A DNA stretch of 64,000 nt from Hymenobacter glacieicola (GCF_014640315.1 NZ_BMGS01000002.1:159313-223312); one strand, 5' to 3'. Shown: positions 54,970 through 62,568, counted from the first letter of the stretch. The notes: generated by a model from the sequence alone, not told the origin. Made by a program: numbers and translations.

Positions 54970-55650
54970 CTAAACTGTCAATTTCTTTCGGTACAACCAC
55001 ATCTCCAGCACTTCTTCGGGTTGAATGATGTCAGGTTTAAACTGTGGATTATCTGACTCAATAATGAGATAGCCTTTTTTGGTAACTAGGTTAGTTACGC
55101 GCTTGATGCAAATGCCCTCGGTGGTCACCAGGACATATACCTGACCATCTTGAATGTCTTCAGGCCGTTCAATGTGCTCACAGATAACCAAGTCGCCAGG
55201 GCTGAAGGTTGGCTCCATACTGGTGCCACTTACTTCGAAAGCACGGAAATCACCTCCGGTAAAGCCTGGTAGAGAAATAGTATCCAGCTGACCTAGATAC
55301 TTCTCGTCATTCATATTCTGCCGATAACCAGCCTCCGCTTTATGTGGCACTAGCAGTATTAGAGGGTTATTTCGTTGGTCTTTGATAAGAATGCGTGTAG
55401 GCATACTATTAAAGGATTCTTTGCCCGTCCGTACTCCGGTTTCAATGTACTCAGGCGTGGTATGATAAATCTCTGCCAGCTTCTTCAGGACTGGCATTTT
55501 AATCTGCATCGTTTCTTCCTTCTCATATAAGGATATAGATGCGTCAGAAACGCCTACTTGCCTTGCTGCAGCCTCTTGGGATAGCCCTGCTAGGCGGCGT
55601 AGCTGTTTTAGTCGTGTCGCTTGTGTAGAGTGTTCGTCTAGTGTTTTCAT
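54970..55650 (-). CDS. Phage repressor, XRE HTH plus S24 peptidase domain (CI/LexA-like)
   Basis: Protein of 226 residues from ATG 55650 (open 22 codons upstream without homology). N-terminal Cro/CI HTH (about 12-70, LKQLRRLAGLSQEAAARQVG, VSDASISLYEK) and C-terminal S24 LexA-like domain with catalytic S144 (SGTSMEPTFSPGD) and K183 (CIKRV). An Ala-Gly pair in HKAEAGYRQ (107-108) is the likely self-cleavage site. It should keep the element silent and be inactivated by RecA upon DNA damage. Divergent early genes start across an operator cluster. Confidence 0.93.
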   Translation of the reverse strand: MKTLDEHSTQATRLKQLRRLAGLSQEAAARQVGVSDASISLYEKEETMQIKMPVLKKLAEIYHTTPEYIETGVRTGKESFNSMPTRILIKDQRNNPLILLVPHKAEAGYRQNMNDEKYLGQLDTISLPGFTGGDFRAFEVSGTSMEPTFSPGDLVICEHIERPEDIQDGQVYVLVTTEGICIKRVTNLVTKKGYLIIESDNPQFKPDIIQPEEVLEMWLYRKKLTV

Positions 55651-55690
55651 GGCGAAAGCGGGGGTATGCCTTCGCAATGCTAGAGATAAC

Positions 55691-55746
55691 TTGGAGTTAT
55701 TAGAAATTACTTCCAAACATTACTAGGTATTTCCAAGTATTACCAA
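55691..55746. promoter_or_regulatory. Operator cluster 1 between repressor and early genes
   Basis: Half-sites ttggag (55691), ttccaa (55711), ttccaa (55731) and taccaa (55741). Their starts are 20, 20 and 10 bp apart, so all lie on the same helix face. The location between divergent repressor and early genes is that of a phage operator region. Binding by the S24 repressor is inferred. Confidence 0.6.
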
Positions 55747-55779
55747 TAAACTTGTCAAACCAAACCAAAATAGACCATC

Positions 55780-55959
55780 ATGGGAACCTTAGAAGTAGAC
55801 AAGCCTATCATCATGAAGGTGGAGGTACCGGAGCAAGTCAACAAGGCTATTCGGAATGAATGCCTTCGTCGTCAGTTGAATGGTGAAAAGGTAACTATGA
55901 AGGATATTCACAAGGAATGGCTAATTGAAAAGGCTGCCCAAGTGGAGCGAGCTGCTTAA
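55780..55959 (+). CDS. Small early protein, 59 residues, possibly ribbon-helix-helix
   Basis: ATG 55780 to TAA 55957-55959. A short beta-like start (IIMKVEVPEQVNKAIRNE), then two helices (CLRRQLNGEKVTMKDIHKEW), a size and pattern reminiscent of ribbon-helix-helix DNA-binding proteins. It is the first gene to the right of the repressor, in the position of Cro, and is bracketed by the two operator clusters. A Cro-like or excision-control role is likely but not shown. Confidence 0.6.
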   Translation: MGTLEVDKPIIMKVEVPEQVNKAIRNECLRRQLNGEKVTMKDIHKEWLIEKAAQVERAA

Positions 55960-55974
55960 TTTTTTTGCCCTGTA

Positions 55975-56011
55975 TCTCCAACTTTCTCCAATAATCACAA
56001 AGCGTCTCCAA
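55975..56011. promoter_or_regulatory. Operator cluster 2, three tctccaa repeats
   Basis: Direct repeats tctccaa at 55975, 55985 and 56005, spaced 10 and 20 bp. They are close to the inverted half-site ttggag of cluster 1, so the same protein may bind both. They precede the next early gene by about 20 bases. Confidence 0.55.
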
Positions 56012-56028
56012 CTCATTACTCCTTTTTC

Positions 56029-56556
56029 ATGATGACTGCTCTCGCTCTCTCCGCCAGTTCGCCTGGCTTCGACCTCATCCCAGCTACTGAGCAGCATGCT
56101 TCTATGCTTGATCGGATTGCCAAAGAGGAAGTGCTCGGGCGGCTTTTCTATCTCTCGGATAAGATGACTCCTGGCTTGGACTACGATGATCGTTTGCAGA
56201 AACGCCTCAAGCTGAGCAAGAACACCATCAAAAAGTATGTTTCCATCGGCCGTTTAAAAGCCGCGGTTGTAGATGGTAAAATCATTGTTTCTGAGGAAGC
56301 AATTCGGCAGTTCGCTAACCCTGCTTACTGCGTGAATAGCCTGCCCCACCTAACTGGACGTGTTAATCTTTCCCAGTTGACGGAGGTGGAAACTAAGCAC
56401 TTGCCGCCCCATGCGGTGCAACTCGCTCCAGAAGCAGAGCTACACCGCCGCGCACACGAAATCGTGCAAGAAGAGCCTGAATTGGCTGATGAAACCCGCT
56501 TTGTAGTGCAGAAAGAGTTACACCGCCGCACTTCCAAAAAGAAGATCAACGCTTAA
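56029..56556 (+). CDS. Early phage protein with HTH-like region
   Basis: Protein of 175 residues. The middle reads KRLKLSKNTIKKYVSIGRLKAAVVDGKIIVSEEAIRQF, typical of a MerR/excisionase-like winged helix in which the second half specifies a wing. A charged C-terminal tail ends HRRTSKKKINA. It starts at ATG 56029 (a second ATG is one codon later). It lies in the early rightward operon, so it may be a transcription regulator or a replication accessory factor; I cannot name it. Confidence 0.65.
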   Translation: MMTALALSASSPGFDLIPATEQHASMLDRIAKEEVLGRLFYLSDKMTPGLDYDDRLQKRLKLSKNTIKKYVSIGRLKAAVVDGKIIVSEEAIRQFANPAYCVNSLPHLTGRVNLSQLTEVETKHLPPHAVQLAPEAELHRRAHEIVQEEPELADETRFVVQKELHRRTSKKKINA

Positions 56557-56567
56557 GCCTCTCCCTA

Positions 56568-56876
56568 ATGGCTACTCTCTCCTTCGTCACCCCAGAAGAA
56601 TTTCAGCAGCTATCTACCCGCGTAGATGAGCTAGCAGAAAGGTTAAAAGCTTATGTGGAAACTACTGATGACGAGGTAGATACCACTACGGCCCTCAAGC
56701 TCACCGGCATTAAGTCGCGCACTACCCTCATTGAGGAGCGCAAGCGCCCTGGCACCCTGCTCAAGTACAGCACCCACGGCCGATCAGTGAGCTATTCCCG
56801 CAAGTCCTGCATCGACTATAAGCAAGCCTTGCGCCTCAACAAGTACCCAGCCGCCCCGATGCGGATAGCCTCTTAA
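56568..56876 (+). CDS. Small early phage DNA-binding-like protein
   Basis: Protein of 102 residues with an N-terminal helical region (VTPEEFQQLSTRVDELAERL) and an HTH-17/excisionase-like motif (ALKLTGIKSRTTLIEERKRP, then GRSVSYSRKSCIDYKQA). The final part fits the sequence 'recognition helix, wing, helix'. It begins 11 bases after its neighbour, so is probably in the same operon. It may be an excisionase or regulator. Confidence 0.6.
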   Translation: MATLSFVTPEEFQQLSTRVDELAERLKAYVETTDDEVDTTTALKLTGIKSRTTLIEERKRPGTLLKYSTHGRSVSYSRKSCIDYKQALRLNKYPAAPMRIAS

Positions 56877-56880
56877 CTCC

Positions 56881-57291
56881 ATGCGTCTCGCTTCCGCCCT
56901 TGACCCTGCTCAGCAAGTCTCCGTGCCCTGCACCTATTCCCAGACGGATGCCGCCCTGACCTATTGGCTGAGCAATCCGCTGCTGCCGGCCGGCCGGGTA
57001 GAGGCCACCCGGGAGCGGCTGCCCTTCCTGGGCATTGCCGAAAAGCAGGCCCTGGTGCATCGGCTAAAAGAGCAGGTTCGAGCCAGTCGGATGAATCAGC
57101 CACTGGATGGGCCTGGCTACAACCGTCTGCTCACGCTCATTCGAGACAAGCGGGTAAGCCGGGATGAGCGGGTAGGCTTGAAGCCGCATTTAGTCCGGCT
57201 CCGCGGGGCCGAAATCGACTGGGAATACACCCGCCTGGAAAAAGCAATTACGCTACAACAATCCGCTCACTACGATAAAGAAGCCGCTTGA
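56881..57291 (+). CDS. Conserved-looking phage protein of unknown function
   Basis: Protein of 136 residues, no recognised domain. It starts at ATG 56881 only 4 bases after the preceding stop. Visible features are a predicted helical middle (FLGIAEKQALVHRLKEQVRA) and arginine-rich GLKPHLVRLRGAEIDWEYTR. Tight packing with its neighbours is the chief evidence for it. Confidence 0.55.
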   Translation: MRLASALDPAQQVSVPCTYSQTDAALTYWLSNPLLPAGRVEATRERLPFLGIAEKQALVHRLKEQVRASRMNQPLDGPGYNRLLTLIRDKRVSRDERVGLKPHLVRLRGAEIDWEYTRLEKAITLQQSAHYDKEAA

Positions 57292-57294
57292 ATT

Positions 57295-57417
57295 ATGACT
57301 GTCCAGACTGCCCTATTCATTGATTTTAAAGGTCGCTTGTGCTACCGCATCGTGACTGCCAACTACGAAATACAGGGTCTGAGCGGCTGGCGCTTTCTGT
57401 GCCGCGCCACGGCCTAA
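57295..57417 (+). CDS. Tiny phage protein, 40 residues
   Basis: ATG 57295 to TAA 57417, four bases after the preceding gene. It reads TVQTALFIDFKGRLCYRIV then TANYEIQGLSGWRFLCRATA. Composition and tight spacing are typical of small phage early genes. No function is known. Confidence 0.45.
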   Translation: MTVQTALFIDFKGRLCYRIVTANYEIQGLSGWRFLCRATA

Positions 57418-57443
57418 TCCTTCACCCTTCATCCTTCACTGCC

Positions 57444-57746
57444 ATGCTCTCCAACAAGCTCACCACTGCCCGCGCCGAGTACTACCAGGCTGCCAACCGG
57501 CACGCTGGGGCGCAGCACCTCTACGACCACCTGTTGACGCAGCACGCCCTAGCAGGCACCGCAGCAGAGCAGGCCGGCCTGCTGCTCTCCACCCTGCGAC
57601 AGGAAAAGAAAACCGCCTGGAGCATCTACATGCGGGCCGTGCAGGAAGACACCCAAGCCCGCCAGCTACAGGTAGCGGCTGCGCAGCGGGCTCACTTCGG
57701 GGTGAGCATGGTCATCAGCCCGCCGGCCGACTACGCCACTGCTTAA
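57444..57746 (+). CDS. Helical phage protein of unknown function
   Basis: Protein of 100 residues from ATG 57444 (the frame is open upstream but overlaps the preceding small gene). Almost entirely alpha-helical: LTTARAEYYQAANRHAGAQH and LLLSTLRQEKKTAWSIYMRA. It is in the early operon and cannot be assigned. Confidence 0.55.
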   Translation: MLSNKLTTARAEYYQAANRHAGAQHLYDHLLTQHALAGTAAEQAGLLLSTLRQEKKTAWSIYMRAVQEDTQARQLQVAAAQRAHFGVSMVISPPADYATA

Positions 57747-57778
57747 TCCGATTCTTCGCCCTCTACCCCTTACAGCCC

Positions 57779-57997
57779 ATGCCCTCGCTTACCTCTCACC
57801 CCCGCCTGACTGCTCAGGCCCAGGCCAAGGCCCGCCGGGCTAACCGCCTCGAAAAGATAGCCCTGGGGCTGGTGCTGATCATCTGCGCCCTCATGCTGGG
57901 CAGCTGCACCCCGCGGGCCTACTCGCTCACCACGCAGGATGCCCAGCACCTGGCCCCGGCGCAGGTAGCCGCCCCGGTACTGGCCGACGCCGGCTAA
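57779..57997 (+). CDS. Small membrane or lipoprotein of the phage early region
   Basis: Protein of 72 residues. A basic N terminus (QAQAKARRANRLEK) is followed by a hydrophobic helix IALGLVLIICALMLGSC, which ends in a lipobox-like LGSC (Cys43), and a short polar tail. Probably an inner-membrane protein or lipoprotein. A terminator follows at once, so it closes the early block. The role is unknown; membrane proteins in this position may affect superinfection. Confidence 0.5.
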   Translation: MPSLTSHPRLTAQAQAKARRANRLEKIALGLVLIICALMLGSCTPRAYSLTTQDAQHLAPAQVAAPVLADAG

Positions 57998-58005
57998 AAC
58001 GGAAA

Positions 58006-58036
58006 GCGGCGCTACCTCTCCACAAGGTAGCGCCGC
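58006..58036 (+). terminator. Terminator hairpin closing first early block
   Basis: A perfect 12-bp stem (gcggcgctacct with aggtagcgccgc) around 7 bases, 8 bases after the stop of the small membrane protein. A new set of larger genes begins about 50 bases later. Confidence 0.75.
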
Positions 58037-58087
58037 CAATCCTTCAACCAGGAATCCTTCACGAAACCCGATTACAGACGCAAATAT

Positions 58088-58792
58088 ATGGAAAGTCAGA
58101 AAACTGAATCTCAACGCGACAAGCTCAACCGCCTCTTTACAGAATACGGTCTGTTAAAAGAGGACGTGCATAAGCACCAGCACTATACCATTATCCGCCG
58201 CACGGGCATCGAAAAGATTGCCGCTGCCGTGGGCATCCGCATTACCTACGAAATCTGCGCCGCCCAGGCCGATTACGCGGCCGTGAAGGCCATTGCCAAG
58301 AAGCCCGTGGGTGCCAAGTTCACCGCCATCGAAACCTTCGGCTCGGCCTGCAAGGATACCAGCCAGAACAAGTACTACCTGGAAATGGCGGAGAAGAGGG
58401 CCATGAGCCGCGCCGTGCTCAAGCTCTCGGAGCTGTCCGCCGCTGGCGCTTATGGGGAAGACGAGGCCGATGATTTTGACCGCCGCCGGAATCCGGATGT
58501 AGAGCAACCGCAGGCTTCTGAGCCGCGCCCTACCCCGCCGGCCGCCCCCCAACCAGAGGCCAGCGCGCCGGCTTCGGTACCCCCGGCAGCACCCGCTACA
58601 CCCGCCCCAAGCAGCGAAGAGGAGCCGCTGGATAAGGTCATTGTGATTGATGTGCTCAAGAGTGCCGATACGCTGGCTGAGCTACAGGCGGCCTGGGTGG
58701 GAGAGGCCAAAGGCCGGCACCTCGACCCCGATGTCTTCGCCGCCAAGGAAGACCGCAAGCGCCACCTGCAAAGTAACCAGACCCTCGCCTAA
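58088..58792 (+). CDS. Phage recombination-module protein, possible ssDNA-annealing type
   Basis: Protein of 234 residues from ATG 58088. The conserved part (about 1-130) contains HYTIIRRTGIEKIAAAVGI, GAKFTAIETFGSAC and YYLEMAEKRAMSRAVLKLSE with EDEADDF. The MAEKRAxxRAVLKL...EDEADDF text recurs in Bacteroidota phage and ICE proteins next to replication genes and resembles annealing proteins of the RecT/ERF/Rad52-like group, though I am not certain of the family. A long Pro/Ala-rich linker (about 140-180) and a small C-terminal helical domain follow, as in SSB-interacting tails. The sliding clamp comes next. Confidence 0.6.
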   Translation: MESQKTESQRDKLNRLFTEYGLLKEDVHKHQHYTIIRRTGIEKIAAAVGIRITYEICAAQADYAAVKAIAKKPVGAKFTAIETFGSACKDTSQNKYYLEMAEKRAMSRAVLKLSELSAAGAYGEDEADDFDRRRNPDVEQPQASEPRPTPPAAPQPEASAPASVPPAAPATPAPSSEEEPLDKVIVIDVLKSADTLAELQAAWVGEAKGRHLDPDVFAAKEDRKRHLQSNQTLA

Positions 58793-58886
58793 GCCTACCC
58801 GCCCCGCTGCGGAAGTAGCGGGGCTCTTTCGGCTCTTTTCGAACTCATTGTACAAACCTAATATCCTGGCACTCTGCCACCTGATT

Positions 58887-60086
58887 ATGCAATTCGCCAT
58901 CTTCCCCCGCCTCTTTAAAGCTGCCCTCCAACTCGTTCAGCAATCCGCTTTCTCCCTTGAGGGTGCAATTCTTCCCGCCGCCGCTGGCGTGCTCGTGGAA
59001 TCGGAAGGCGGTAGCCTGCGCCTAACGGCTACCACGCTCACTACCTCCTTATCTACGACGGTGCCGCTGGCCGGCAACAGCACGGGCACTATGAGCACCG
59101 TTGTGGATGCTCGCCTGCTCACCCAGATTCTGGGCCAGTTGCCACCCAAACAAGAGACTCGCTTTCTTTATGCAGCAGCAGATGAGCTGCTGGTTATTAC
59201 TGGGCCCAAGGGCCAGTTCCGCCAAGGAGGTGAGGCCAGCAGCAACTTTCCCCGACCAAAGCAACTACAGGCCTTCGGCAACCGGGCAACCTTGCCAGCC
59301 AAGGCGCTGCACAAAGCGCTGCTCACGATTGAGCCCTGCATCCTTTCCTCTTCTAAAATATCCCAGGCCTACACGGCGGGCCTGCTGCGCCTGCGGGGCC
59401 AGCGGGCGGTGCTTCAGGCTACAGGCGGCTTCTTCGCCGCTTCCTGCGAGGTGCGGGAAGTCGAGACCACGGCCCAGGCCGAACTGATGTTGCCGCTGGC
59501 CGCTGTTCGCTTACTCATCGCCCAGCTGGGCCGCGAAGAGGTGCGCGGGGAAGTCGTCGTCAACTGGAATGAGACAAGTGCCGAGTTCAGCTTCGGACAC
59601 CCGCTGGTGCGCCTGAGCACGCAGTTGGTAGAAGACACCATGCCGCCCGTGGATAACCATCTGTTGCCCGACCCCAAGCGGGTACCCGTGCTAGTAGACA
59701 AGGAGGTACTTCGCCTTATGGCCCTGCGCCTGCGGCCCTTCTCGACTAAAAACCAAGCCTTCTTCTCGTTCGCAGACGACCGCATCTCGGTTGCTGTGTC
59801 TCGCCCCGAGTGGGGCCGTGAGGCTACAGAGTGGCAGCCAGCGCAGGTAAACGGGCCAGCACCCGAACTGCAGATCAATCTGAAGTTTCTGGCCCGTCTG
59901 CTGGAAGTGCTCGACACCCAAGAGGTGGAACTAAGCCTGCCGCATGTGAGCGGCGGTGTCATGCGGCTCCTGCCAGGCTCCGAGGCAAAGGCGCCTTACC
60001 TCTACAATACCACGCTTGTACTGGCCACGATTCTACCCGATGTCGTGGAAGAAATGGAAGAGGCTCAAGTAGAGGAGGAATTCTAA
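58887..60086 (+). CDS. Phage-encoded DNA polymerase III beta subunit (sliding clamp)-like protein
   Basis: Protein of 399 residues from ATG 58887 (open 80 codons upstream into the previous gene, without homology). It has the three-domain beta-clamp layout: early LEGAILPAAAGVLVESEGGS with LRLTATTLTTSLST, a middle domain, and a C-terminal domain ending YLYNTTLVLATILPDVVEE where bacterial clamps end in the MPMR segment. The chain is longer and more diverged than a typical 366-375-residue DnaN. A phage clamp would recruit the host polymerase to its own origin, or replace DnaN during lytic growth. Confidence 0.75.
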   Translation: MQFAIFPRLFKAALQLVQQSAFSLEGAILPAAAGVLVESEGGSLRLTATTLTTSLSTTVPLAGNSTGTMSTVVDARLLTQILGQLPPKQETRFLYAAADELLVITGPKGQFRQGGEASSNFPRPKQLQAFGNRATLPAKALHKALLTIEPCILSSSKISQAYTAGLLRLRGQRAVLQATGGFFAASCEVREVETTAQAELMLPLAAVRLLIAQLGREEVRGEVVVNWNETSAEFSFGHPLVRLSTQLVEDTMPPVDNHLLPDPKRVPVLVDKEVLRLMALRLRPFSTKNQAFFSFADDRISVAVSRPEWGREATEWQPAQVNGPAPELQINLKFLARLLEVLDTQEVELSLPHVSGGVMRLLPGSEAKAPYLYNTTLVLATILPDVVEEMEEAQVEEEF

Positions 60087-60087
60087 G

Positions 60088-61314
60088 ATGGGACTGCAAA
60101 ACCACTTATTCGAAGGGGTGAGCCGTCGCCTCAACATGCGAGACAGCATTGAAATGACGGCCAATAGCCTGAATGCTTACGGCGAGCTGCATAAGCATTG
60201 GTCCGTGGCGTGGTCGGGCGGCAAGGACAGCACCGCGACCCTTACTGTGCTGATCTGGATGCTGGATGCGGGCCTAGTGAAGCGACCTGAAACCTTGACG
60301 GTGCTCTTTGCCGATACCCGAATGGAGCTGACGCCCCTCATGGCTGCCGCGCAGGACATCATCAGCGACCTGCGGGAGCGGGGTATTGAAGTGCGTACCG
60401 TGATGGCTCCGCTCGACAAACGCTTTCTGGTCTACATTTTGGGGCGGGGCATTCCCCCTCCCAACAATAACACCTTGCGCTGGTGTACCCGGCAGATCAA
60501 GGTAGACCCGATGACGGCCGAACTTCGCTCTCTTTATGCGGAACGCGGGGAGAAAATTCTCACCATTACGGGGGTACGCCAAGGCGAGTCAGCCGTTCGG
60601 GATAAGCGCATCCTCATGAGCTGCGGCAAGAACGGCGCCGAGTGTGGCCAAGGCTGGTACCAGGAAACGCTGCCTGGTAACCTGACCGATACGCTGGCCC
60701 CGCTGCTGCACTGGCGGGTGTGTCACGTCTGGGAGTGGCTGCGTACCTGGGCCCCAAAGTCCAAGTTTGGCGACTGGAGCACGAAGCTGCTAGCCGAGGC
60801 CTACGGCGGCGACGAAGCCGAGGAAGTGAATGCGCGCACGGGTTGCATGGGGTGCCCGCTGGCCAGCAAGGATACGGCGCTGGAGAACATCGTAACCCGC
60901 CCAGGATGGGAATACCTGAAGCCGCTGCTGGGCTTGAAGCCGATCTACCGCTGGCTTCGGGAGCCTTCCCAGCGCATTCGCAAAGCCGGGCTTGAGAAGC
61001 TGAAAAGCGGCAAGAACAGCAAGAACCCCCAGCGCATGGGGCCTATCACACTGGAAGCCCGCCTGGAAGCCTTAGAGCGCATTCTAGCTATTCAAGCCGA
61101 GGTGAATCGTGGCGCTGATGCCGCCGGCCGGAAGCGAGTAGACATTCTCAATGCTGAAGAAGAGGCCCGCATTCGGGAGCTGATTGCCCTCAACACCTGG
61201 CCCCAGCGCTGGACAGGAGAGGAACCCTTAGCGACGGAAGTATTGCCCACGGTGTATGCTGATGGCACGGTACAGCCCCTTCTATTCCATGCAGATGATG
61301 GCTACCTCTCCTAA
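60088..61314 (+). CDS. PAPS-reductase/DndC-like PP-loop protein
   Basis: Protein of 408 residues starting at ATG 60088, one base after the clamp stop. It has the PP-loop SGGKDS (43-48), a substrate-type ITGVRQGESAVRDKR, and cysteines C133 (RWCTRQIKVDP), C253 and C256 (GCMGCPLAS). The RWC...CxxC set resembles the Fe-S ligands of DndC and other phage PAPS-reductase-family proteins. DndC activates sulfur for DNA phosphorothioation with DndB/D/E and a cysteine desulfurase; none of these partners is seen in this window. Roles in sulfur metabolism, base or nucleotide thiolation are equally open. The C-terminal third (ITLEARLEALERILAIQAEV) is helical and not recognised. Confidence 0.8.
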   Translation: MGLQNHLFEGVSRRLNMRDSIEMTANSLNAYGELHKHWSVAWSGGKDSTATLTVLIWMLDAGLVKRPETLTVLFADTRMELTPLMAAAQDIISDLRERGIEVRTVMAPLDKRFLVYILGRGIPPPNNNTLRWCTRQIKVDPMTAELRSLYAERGEKILTITGVRQGESAVRDKRILMSCGKNGAECGQGWYQETLPGNLTDTLAPLLHWRVCHVWEWLRTWAPKSKFGDWSTKLLAEAYGGDEAEEVNARTGCMGCPLASKDTALENIVTRPGWEYLKPLLGLKPIYRWLREPSQRIRKAGLEKLKSGKNSKNPQRMGPITLEARLEALERILAIQAEVNRGADAAGRKRVDILNAEEEARIRELIALNTWPQRWTGEEPLATEVLPTVYADGTVQPLLFHADDGYLS

Positions 61315-61498
61315 GAGCACCTACTTCCGCTCCCCGCACGATAGCTGCATTCGGCGGGTCTACAAAGAGGATGGCACCTACTACGCTGCACGTACCCGCC
61401 CCGGCCAGGCCGAAGAGCCGCCCTACGTGATAGAACTGGCCTACCTAAAAAACCGCCTAATAGCCTATGGCTGCTGGGTAAAGCAAATGGCTCCATGA
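61298..61498 (+). CDS. Small phage protein coupled to the initiator gene
   Basis: About 66 residues. I use the ATG at 61298 (others at 61289 and 61295), giving a 17-base overlap with the PP-loop gene. It reads FRSPHDSCIRRVYKEDGTYY and PPYVIELAYLKNRLIAYGCW, a compact beta-rich pattern. Its TGA overlaps the ATG of the initiator (ATGA at 61495), suggesting coupled translation. Unknown function. Confidence 0.55.
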   Translation: MATSPKSTYFRSPHDSCIRRVYKEDGTYYAARTRPGQAEEPPYVIELAYLKNRLIAYGCWVKQMAP

Positions 61499-62568
61499 AC
61501 ACGCCCAACCGCTTCCTGCACGCCGACGCACCCGGCGGCTTCCGCCTACCCACCACCCCTGTTGCCCCGAAAATGAAGTCTTCACCCGCCGAGCTGCCCC
61601 TCACGCTTACCGCCGACGTGCTTCGTCTGCCGTACACGCCGGCCGTACGCCTGGTACTGGCTGAAATCGTGAGCCTGTACGCTGCCAACGGTGGGTGCTG
61701 CGATGCCTCAGACCCACACTTTGCCGCCCGCCTCAGCATCAATAAGGATACGGTGAGCGTGGCCATCAAGCAGCTCGAAGCCGAGGGCCTGATAAGCAAA
61801 ACAGTAGTAGCTGTGCAGGGTGGCAAGTACCGCACGCTTACCCCCAACCTGGGAGCTATTGCGGCCAAGGCAGCTACCAATCCCTACCCCGAAGTGGAGG
61901 TGAACACACGCCGGAATTTCCGGCGTGTACAAGACGGAAATTCCGGTTTGCACACGCCGGAAATTCCGGTTCCACACGCCGGAAATTCCGGCTTCCACAC
62001 GCCGGAATTTCCGATTTCACAACCCGGAATTTCCGGCGGTAATACTTACACTATAAATATTCCAGAAGAATATTCCAATGAATCTTCCAGTGCTGCGCAC
62101 GTAGCGGCGGCGGGAAGAGAAGCGAAAGTGGAGCCAGCCCCGGTGCTGGCAAGGGAAGTCAGCCCCGCTGAAGGCCCGGACGCGTCGGCTTCGCACACCA
62201 GGGGGGCGCGGCCGAAATCCGCGAAGAGCCGCCCGGCCAAGCCCGAGCGCACCAGCCGCCCCGAACTGCCCTTTCTGGAATCGGACATCGGCACCCCGGA
62301 AGCCTTCGCCGCGGCCTTTGCCGGCACCGACTACGAGCTGGCCAACCTGGCTTACTACTTCGAGAAAATCACCGCGTGGCGGCAGAAGGGCGAGGTGCCC
62401 CGCCGCAAAGACTGGAAAGCCACTGCCAAGCAATTCTTCCTCAATGACATCTCAAGCAACTCCCTCGTCCTTGCCCCAGGCGTCCAGCAGCACGCAGCTG
62501 CAGCCAGCAGCACCGACCCCGGAACACGGCCTGCTGGCTCTGGCTACCGCTCCAAGTACGATCAGTAA
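61495..62568 (+). CDS. Phage replication initiator (lambda O-like arrangement) with internal iterons
   Basis: Protein of 357 residues. N-terminal winged helix (about 35-120: PAVRLVLAEIVSLYAANGG, HFAARLSINKDTVSVAIKQL, YRTLTPNLGAIAA), a low-complexity linker encoded by six iterons (61911-62036), then a C-terminal helical domain (FAAAFAGTDYELANLAYYFE, ITAWRQKGEVPRRKDWKATA). Paralogous to 33973-34980, which has different iterons. As in lambda O, the initiator probably binds the iterons within its own gene and recruits the partner encoded next. It overlaps the gene before it by 4 bases and the gene after it by 125. Confidence 0.75.
   Translation: MNTPNRFLHADAPGGFRLPTTPVAPKMKSSPAELPLTLTADVLRLPYTPAVRLVLAEIVSLYAANGGCCDASDPHFAARLSINKDTVSVAIKQLEAEGLISKTVVAVQGGKYRTLTPNLGAIAAKAATNPYPEVEVNTRRNFRRVQDGNSGLHTPEIPVPHAGNSGFHTPEFPISQPGISGGNTYTINIPEEYSNESSSAAHVAAAGREAKVEPAPVLAREVSPAEGPDASASHTRGARPKSAKSRPAKPERTSRPELPFLESDIGTPEAFAAAFAGTDYELANLAYYFEKITAWRQKGEVPRRKDWKATAKQFFLNDISSNSLVLAPGVQQHAAAASSTDPGTRPAGSGYRSKYDQ
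61911..62036. repeat. Iteron array (six copies), candidate prophage replication origin
   Basis: Six palindromic cores ccggaaattccgg or ccggaatttccgg (one begins acgg, one ends ccga) start at 61911, 61934, 61957, 61979, 62002 and 62024, giving steps of 23, 23, 22, 23 and 22 bp. Several are preceded by cacacg. Two steps make 45 bp, i.e. 15 codons, so the encoded protein shows a 15-residue quasi-repeat. This is the likely origin of replication of the element. Confidence 0.75.

Noticed and set aside
60088..61314. Complete Dnd phosphorothioation system
   Set aside because: Only a DndC-like protein is present; DndB, DndD, DndE and a cysteine desulfurase are not in the window.
61905..62040. CRISPR array
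   Set aside because: Repeats are short palindromes 22-23 bp apart with 9-10-bp spacers inside a coding gene and no cas genes; iterons explain them better.
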